Below, piece by piece: positions 15,542 to 19,203 of a stretch of 19,203 bases of DNA; position 1 is the stretch's first letter, and every line of letters starts with the position of its first letter. The notes under the pieces were generated by a model, which was not told where the DNA came from, did not search any database, and worked only from the letters and a program-made list of their open reading frames with translations. The DNA is taken from the NCBI GenBank assembly GCA_051651645.1, contig JBOFSR010000073.1, forward strand, positions 1 through 19,203. Direction: 5' to 3'. This DNA comes from JBOFSR01 sp051651645. Lineage in GTDB: Bacteria; Spirochaetota; Spirochaetia; Treponematales; Treponemataceae. The translations under genes and the position numbers were made by a program.

Positions 15542-15595
15542 ATTTTTCAAGTTTTATTTTGATCAGTTTTTAGTTAATTGATTGGTATTGTTTAC

Positions 15596-15624
15596 TTGGG
15601 TAAAGGCGGTAAATCTGATAAAAT
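15596..15624 (+). promoter_or_regulatory. Promoter of the divergent ExQ-protein gene, probably leaderless
   Basis: TGATAAAAT at 15616-15624 is an extended -10 (TG-n-TAAAAT); the -35 position 17 bases up (TTGGGT) is poor. The -10 ends only 6 bases before ATG 15631, so transcription would begin at or next to the start codon. Confidence 0.5.
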
Positions 15625-15630
15625 ACAAAA

Positions 15631-16353
15631 ATGGTGCCATCTTTTAATGAAAGCTCATTGCATAAAACGCTAAAAAAATTATATGAAATTGAAAAAAACG
15701 GTGAAAAAATATGCTATGAGCCTGAAAAAAAAGTTAAGAATTTTCGATGCGACTTGCTGTTCGAAAATAATATTATTGAAATTCAAACGGCAAACCTTTC
15801 AAAGCTGAAAGAAAAAATTGAAAATCTCATTGATACACATAGAATTACAGTAGTTTTTCCTCTGGTAATAGAAAAAACAATTATCACCGTAGATGAAAAT
15901 GACAAAAAACTCGCTTCAAGAAAAAGTCCTAAAAAGCCTCTCATCTATGAGATTTTTAATGAATTGACACAAATTTACCCTTTTGTATTACACCAAAATT
16001 TTACCCTTGAAGTGTTGCTAATCAAAACTAATGAAATTCGCATAAAACCGAGTAAGGAAATAGTGCTTCCAAAACGAAGAAGCTATAGAAGACGACAAAA
16101 TTGGATTAAGCTCAATAAAACGCTCACTTCTATAGAAGAAAAAAGGATTTTTAAGACGGACGAAGATTATCTTGCCTTGCTAAATGAATTATCCTTGCCA
16201 GCTATTTTTTCTTCAAAAGATATCAAAAAAACTCCTGCAAAAAACTATGCAAATATTATGCTTTGGGTTTTAAAGCGAATGAATTTAATTCATCTAGAAA
16301 AAAAAGATAAAAAACTCTGTTTTTATATACAAAATCACTTATCAAAAAAGTAA
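15631..16353 (+). CDS. Uncharacterised protein with a PD-(D/E)XK-like ExQ core
   Basis: 240 residues, divergent from mraZ. No named function. From memory it resembles a widespread uncharacterised family with an N-terminal hydrophilic helix, then a core of the form D-x8-ExQ and a conserved RKSPK stretch; here D41 (CDLLF), E50 and Q52 (IEIQT), then LSKLKEKIENLI, TVVFPL and SRKSPKK (96-102). A D followed by ExQ after a turn is the arrangement of some PD-(D/E)XK nuclease-fold proteins such as CoiA, so a nuclease-like fold is possible. A basic patch (RRSYRRRQNW, 149-158) and a winged-helix-like end (about 190-235) would suit nucleic-acid binding. The only upstream in-frame room before a stop (TAA at 15619) leaves ATG 15631 as start, with no Shine-Dalgarno. 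Function is unknown. Confidence 0.72.
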   Translation: MVPSFNESSLHKTLKKLYEIEKNGEKICYEPEKKVKNFRCDLLFENNIIEIQTANLSKLKEKIENLIDTHRITVVFPLVIEKTIITVDENDKKLASRKSPKKPLIYEIFNELTQIYPFVLHQNFTLEVLLIKTNEIRIKPSKEIVLPKRRSYRRRQNWIKLNKTLTSIEEKRIFKTDEDYLALLNELSLPAIFSSKDIKKTPAKNYANIMLWVLKRMNLIHLEKKDKKLCFYIQNHLSKK

Positions 16354-16417
16354 AAGTTCCCTTTTTAAATCTCATTCTCCCTCAGACTCTTAGCAATTTT
16401 TTAATTCCCTATAGATT

Positions 16418-16444
16418 TTTTATCATTTTTTATTTATGATAAAA
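16418..16444. repeat. Inverted repeat overlapping the thrA promoter
   Basis: TTTTATCAT (16418-16426) and ATGATAAAA (16436-16444) are perfect 9-base inverted arms with a 9-base spacer. The right arm covers the thrA -10 and the left arm the -35 position, so it may be an operator. It lacks GC pairs and a T tract, so it is a poor terminator for the preceding gene. In such AT-rich DNA, chance is possible. Confidence 0.35.
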
Positions 16445-16445
16445 T
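16437..16445 (+). promoter_or_regulatory. Extended -10 promoter of thrA
   Basis: TGATAAAAT has the TG-n-TAAAAT form also seen before mraZ and the ExQ-protein gene. The -35 position is only T-rich. Transcription would begin near 16452, giving a leader of about 20 bases that is too short for an attenuator or riboswitch. Confidence 0.5.
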
Positions 16446-16470
16446 CACTTTTATTACAATAGGAAATAAG

Positions 16471-18951
16471 ATGATTACATTAAAATTTGGTGGGACATCG
16501 ATGGCGAATGCACAACGAATGATTAGTGCATCTGACATTATGGAAACTCGCCTTAAAAACGGCAAAATTAGCGTGGTTGTTTCGGCTGTTGCGGGAGTTT
16601 CAAACTTTTTGCAAGAAAGTATAAACGAAGCTATCAAAAATACAGATATTGAACTATCAATTAATAAAATTATTCACATTCATCATGATATTTGCACAGA
16701 CATTGAGAAAAATCTGCCTCCATTTAATACAAAAAAAACATGTGAAAAACTACAACAACACTTTGACGAATACGCAAAACTCCTGCACGCAGTAAATACT
16801 TTTGGCGAATGCCCGTTATCAATTCACTGCCGCATTATGGGCTTGGGCGAACTTTTATCTTCTATTATAATGGAAGAAATTTTACTTGCTAAAAAACTGA
16901 ACGTGGTTTTGCTAGACTCACGGGAATTTATTTATACTTCAGGCAATCAGGCAGAAGGCGATCCACTTTACGAAAAAACAGAAAATTCTTTTCTACCCTA
17001 TCGCGACGAAAAAGGCTCCACTCAGTTTGACGTTTTATTATTTTCAGGATTTATTTGTAGCTGGGTTTCACCTGACAACAGTGTCCACATGGGACTTTTA
17101 GGACGAAATGGATCCGATTTTTCTGCTGCAATTATTGCTTCTGCATTGAACGCAAAAAAAATTGAAATTTGGACAGATGTTGATGGAATTTTCTCTGCAG
17201 ATCCACGTATTGTCAAAGATGCCATTTTGGTTGATAAAATGACGTATGAAGAGGCCATGGAATTATCATTTTTTGGATCAAAAGTACTTCACCCCAAAAC
17301 CCTTTCCCCGCTGATTGCGAAAAACATTGAAACATGGAGTCTTAACAGCTACAATATCAATGCACCAGGCACGCTCATTGGCAAAGGCCCCTTTGAAACG
17401 CAAGGCCACCACGTACGTGGCATTTCGTGCCTAAAAAATACGGCAATGATTAGCGTTTTAGGATCAGGACTGAAGGGAAAAAAAGGAATTGCAGCACGCA
17501 TTTTCCAAGCCGTCTCAAGGGCAGGTATTTCGCTTTTACTAATCACACAGTCAAGTTCCGAATACACAATCAGTTTTTGTGTCTCTCAAAATGATGCACG
17601 CCTTTGTAAAGACGCTCTTTCAACAGAGTTTGAGTTAGAAATTAAAACGGGAATTATTTTACCCATTGCAATTGAAGAGCATACCGCTATTGTCTCGATT
17701 GTCGGCGACGGTATGAAAGAAAGACGTGGTGTTGCAGGGCGATTTTTTAATGCACTTGCTGCAAGCGATATCAATCTTCATGCCATTGCACAAGGATCTT
17801 CAGAAAGATCTATCAGCTGCGTTATCAAAGGAAGTGATGGAGATACCGCTGTTCGCTCAGCTCACCGCTTCTTTTTTGACACCAATCAAACAATTGAAGT
17901 TTTTCTTTTGGGCGTTGGCACAATTGGACGCTCCCTGCTTGATCAAATAAAAACTCAACAAGAAAAATTACTCAACCAAAAAATTAAAATTAAGGTTGTG
18001 GGAATTGCCAATAGCACCAAAATTCTACTTAAAGAAGAAGGAATTGCTATAGAAAATTGGCAAAAGGAACTTCAAGAGGATGCACAAAACTCAACGATTG
18101 ACAACATAATTGCGTTTGTCAAAAAAACCAAACCGTTTAATCCTGTTTTTGTGGACTGCACTGCTTCAAAGGAGCTACCAAAATACTATCTGGATATTTT
18201 TAAAGCAGGAATGCACATTTGCACCGCAAATAAAGTTGCAAACTCCCTTAAAATGGACTATTACAGCAAATTGCGTACTGTTGCAAATGATATGAACAGG
18301 CGGTTTTTATACGAGACAAATGTTGGAGCAGGTTTGCCTGTCATTGATACCTTGCAAAATCAGCTTAAAACAGGCGATTGTTTAGTACGATTTTTAGGGA
18401 TTATGTCTGGCTCTCTTTCATATATTTTTGGGCGACTTGATGATGGAGTGAGCTTTAGTACGGCTGTTTTAGAAGCACGTGCGAAAGGTTTTACCGAGCC
18501 TGACCCTCGTGATGACCTTTCGGGACTTGATGTTGCACGAAAGCTGCTAATTATTGCTCGCCAATCAGGTATGAGCATTGAACTTGCAGATATAACGGTT
18601 CACAATATTTTTCCTTCTGATTTTGATACCTCGGGCACAACAGAGGATTTTTTGAAAAAAATTGATAGCCTTGATACATATTTTGAAAATAAAATACAAA
18701 AACTCAAAACTGAAAAGAAAGTTTTAAGAATGGTTGGATCGATTGAAAATGGAAAATGCGAAGTTGGTTGCATTAAAGTTAGCTCAGAAGATGCACTATA
18801 TACAATCAAAGGTGGAGAAAATGCCTTTGTCTTTTTTACAGACCGCTACTCTCCAACTCCGCTGACAATTCGTGGTTATGGAGCAGGAGCAAATGTAACA
18901 GCAGCAGGCGTTTTTAGCGATATTTTACGGACAGTTTCTTGGAATCCATAG
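16471..18951 (+). CDS. thrA: Bifunctional aspartokinase / homoserine dehydrogenase
   Basis: 826 residues, close to the enterobacterial ThrA length of about 820. The aspartokinase half has KFGGTSMANAQRM (5-17), VVVSAVAGVSNFL, GFICSWV, GRNGSDFSAA (211-220) and DPR (244-246). Two ACT regulatory repeats lie at about 325-400 and 405-465 (ISVLGSGLKGKKGIAARIF; VSIVGDGMKERRGVAGRFF). The homoserine dehydrogenase half has the NAD(P) loop LLGVGTIGRSLL (479-490), CTANKVA (584-590), ETNVGAGLPVIDTL (615-628) and GFTEPDPRDDLSGLD (673-687). It catalyses steps 1 and 3 of threonine and methionine synthesis from aspartate; the ACT domains suggest threonine feedback. ATG 16471 is preceded by AGGAAA. It is a single gene; the downstream hairpin may belong to a mobile element. 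No other thr gene is visible. Confidence 0.96.
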   Translation: MITLKFGGTSMANAQRMISASDIMETRLKNGKISVVVSAVAGVSNFLQESINEAIKNTDIELSINKIIHIHHDICTDIEKNLPPFNTKKTCEKLQQHFDEYAKLLHAVNTFGECPLSIHCRIMGLGELLSSIIMEEILLAKKLNVVLLDSREFIYTSGNQAEGDPLYEKTENSFLPYRDEKGSTQFDVLLFSGFICSWVSPDNSVHMGLLGRNGSDFSAAIIASALNAKKIEIWTDVDGIFSADPRIVKDAILVDKMTYEEAMELSFFGSKVLHPKTLSPLIAKNIETWSLNSYNINAPGTLIGKGPFETQGHHVRGISCLKNTAMISVLGSGLKGKKGIAARIFQAVSRAGISLLLITQSSSEYTISFCVSQNDARLCKDALSTEFELEIKTGIILPIAIEEHTAIVSIVGDGMKERRGVAGRFFNALAASDINLHAIAQGSSERSISCVIKGSDGDTAVRSAHRFFFDTNQTIEVFLLGVGTIGRSLLDQIKTQQEKLLNQKIKIKVVGIANSTKILLKEEGIAIENWQKELQEDAQNSTIDNIIAFVKKTKPFNPVFVDCTASKELPKYYLDIFKAGMHICTANKVANSLKMDYYSKLRTVANDMNRRFLYETNVGAGLPVIDTLQNQLKTGDCLVRFLGIMSGSLSYIFGRLDDGVSFSTAVLEARAKGFTEPDPRDDLSGLDVARKLLIIARQSGMSIELADITVHNIFPSDFDTSGTTEDFLKKIDSLDTYFENKIQKLKTEKKVLRMVGSIENGKCEVGCIKVSSEDALYTIKGGENAFVFFTDRYSPTPLTIRGYGAGANVTAAGVFSDILRTVSWNP

Positions 18952-18960
18952 TAAAAAAAT

Positions 18961-19014
18961 AAGGGGCTATACCACATTTTATTTATTTTTCATTAAGTGG
19001 TACAACCCCTTTTA
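18961..19014 (+). terminator. Terminator-like hairpin after thrA
   Basis: AAGGGGCTATACCAC (18961-18975) pairs with GTGGTACAACCCCTT (18997-19011) with two mismatches, a 21-base AT-rich loop, and TTTT at the 3' side. It starts 10 bases after the thrA stop and should stop transcription. Its outer part may also be the end of an insertion sequence (see the mobile element entry). Confidence 0.7.
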
Positions 19015-19037
19015 TAATAACATTGGTTCTTGACTAG

Positions 19038-19059
19038 CACCTAAAAAATAAATAAGGTG
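19038..19059 (+). promoter_or_regulatory. Hairpin that would hide the transposase ribosome binding site
   Basis: CACCT (19038-19042) is complementary to AGGTG (19055-19059), and the right arm is most of the Shine-Dalgarno AAGGTG that lies 7 bases before ATG 19067. TTGACT at 19030-19035 could be the transposase -35, although the -10 position is poor. In a transcript starting upstream, the hairpin would lower translation. Confidence 0.4.
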
Positions 19060-19066
19060 TAAGCAA

Positions 19067-19203
19067 ATGAAATTCAGTAGATTAAGTACATATAAAATCA
19101 ATAAAATAGTTTTGTGTTTTAGCGAAGATATTACCGCAACGGCAGCAGCAAAAATTGTGAAGGTAAATCGAAATACAATTAATAGCTATTACAAATTTAT
19201 TCG
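19067..19203 (+). CDS. IS1595-family-like transposase, N-terminal fragment
   Basis: 45 complete codons are visible before the window ends. The reading MKFSRLSTYKINKIV, then LCFSEDITATAAAKI and VNRNTINSYYKFIR, matches the N-terminal helix-turn-helix of IS1595-family transposases as I know them (a CFxEDxTA stretch followed by NRNTxN). The family is a DDE-type (ISXO2-like) transposase, but the catalytic residues are outside the window. AAGGTG at 19054-19059 is the ribosome binding site. Whether the gene is intact further on cannot be seen. Confidence 0.7.
   Translation, partial: MKFSRLSTYKINKIVLCFSEDITATAAAKIVKVNRNTINSYYKFI

Larger units (their letters stand above)
18963..19203 (+). mobile_element. 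Left end of a probable IS1595-family insertion sequence, cut by the window edge
   Basis: The transposase-like gene starting at 19067 implies an insertion sequence running past the right edge. The likely left end is GGGGCTATACCAC at 18963, because ends beginning GGGGCTGTAC are, as I recall, found in the IS1016-type group of IS1595 elements. A second, inverted copy (GTGGTACAACCCC, 18997-19009) lies 21 bases further in. The right end and any target duplication are outside the window, so the boundary is inferred. Confidence 0.5.

Noticed and set aside
1..19203. CRISPR arrays, tRNA or rRNA genes, riboswitches
   Set aside because: I read through the intergenic regions and saw no spaced repeats, cloverleaf or known riboswitch cores. 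Gaps are mostly too short, and covariance models were not run.

Overview
The window looks like chromosomal DNA from a low-GC, AT-rich treponeme-like spirochaete. The assignment rests on a truncated division cluster (mraZ-rsmH-ftsL-murF-ftsW-ftsQ) without mraY/murD/murG/murC, a MoxR/Bat aerotolerance-type cluster, a flavodiiron protein typical of anaerobes, and general protein character. The genus call is inference.

Layout. (1) Positions 1-1902, plus strand: the 3' end of a three-subunit molybdenum hydroxylase (xanthine dehydrogenase family) operon: Mo subunit C-terminus, [2Fe-2S] subunit, FAD subunit, joined by 4-base overlaps. The small subunits lack some standard cofactor residues. (2) 1903-3475, plus: a 349-base non-coding stretch with candidate promoters, then a flavodiiron protein (fprA type), closed by a hairpin shared with the converging operon. 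(3) 15408-3533, minus strand: one long tightly packed run of twelve genes, mraZ-rsmH-ftsL-murF-ftsW-ftsQ-moxR-DUF58-(membrane protein)-batA-batB/batC fusion-batD-like. Nearly all junctions overlap or are a few bases apart; the exception is an 89-base gap between ftsQ and moxR. It starts at a clear promoter overlapped by four 10-base-spaced MraZ boxes. (4) 15631-16353, plus: a divergently transcribed uncharacterised protein with a PD-(D/E)XK-like ExQ signature and a promoter placed so that the mRNA may be leaderless. (5) 16471-18951, plus: bifunctional aspartokinase/homoserine dehydrogenase (thrA). (6) 18961-19203, plus: a terminator-like palindrome that may be the end of an insertion sequence, then the first 45 codons of an IS1595-family-like transposase cut by the window edge.

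How it works together. The minus-strand run joins septal wall synthesis and division genes to a MoxR ATPase with VWA-domain membrane partners, so envelope or oxidative-stress functions would be co-expressed with division under MraZ control. ftsA and ftsZ, the usual followers of ftsQ, are absent here and the MoxR/Bat block occupies their place. The flavodiiron protein beside the Bat end adds an O2/NO detoxification function but is transcribed independently. The points most worth a second look are the ExQ protein divergent from mraZ, the BatB-BatC fusion that keeps a lipoprotein-signal-like segment inside it, the lost cluster-II cysteine in the molybdenum hydroxylase, and the IS end that may act as the thrA terminator.
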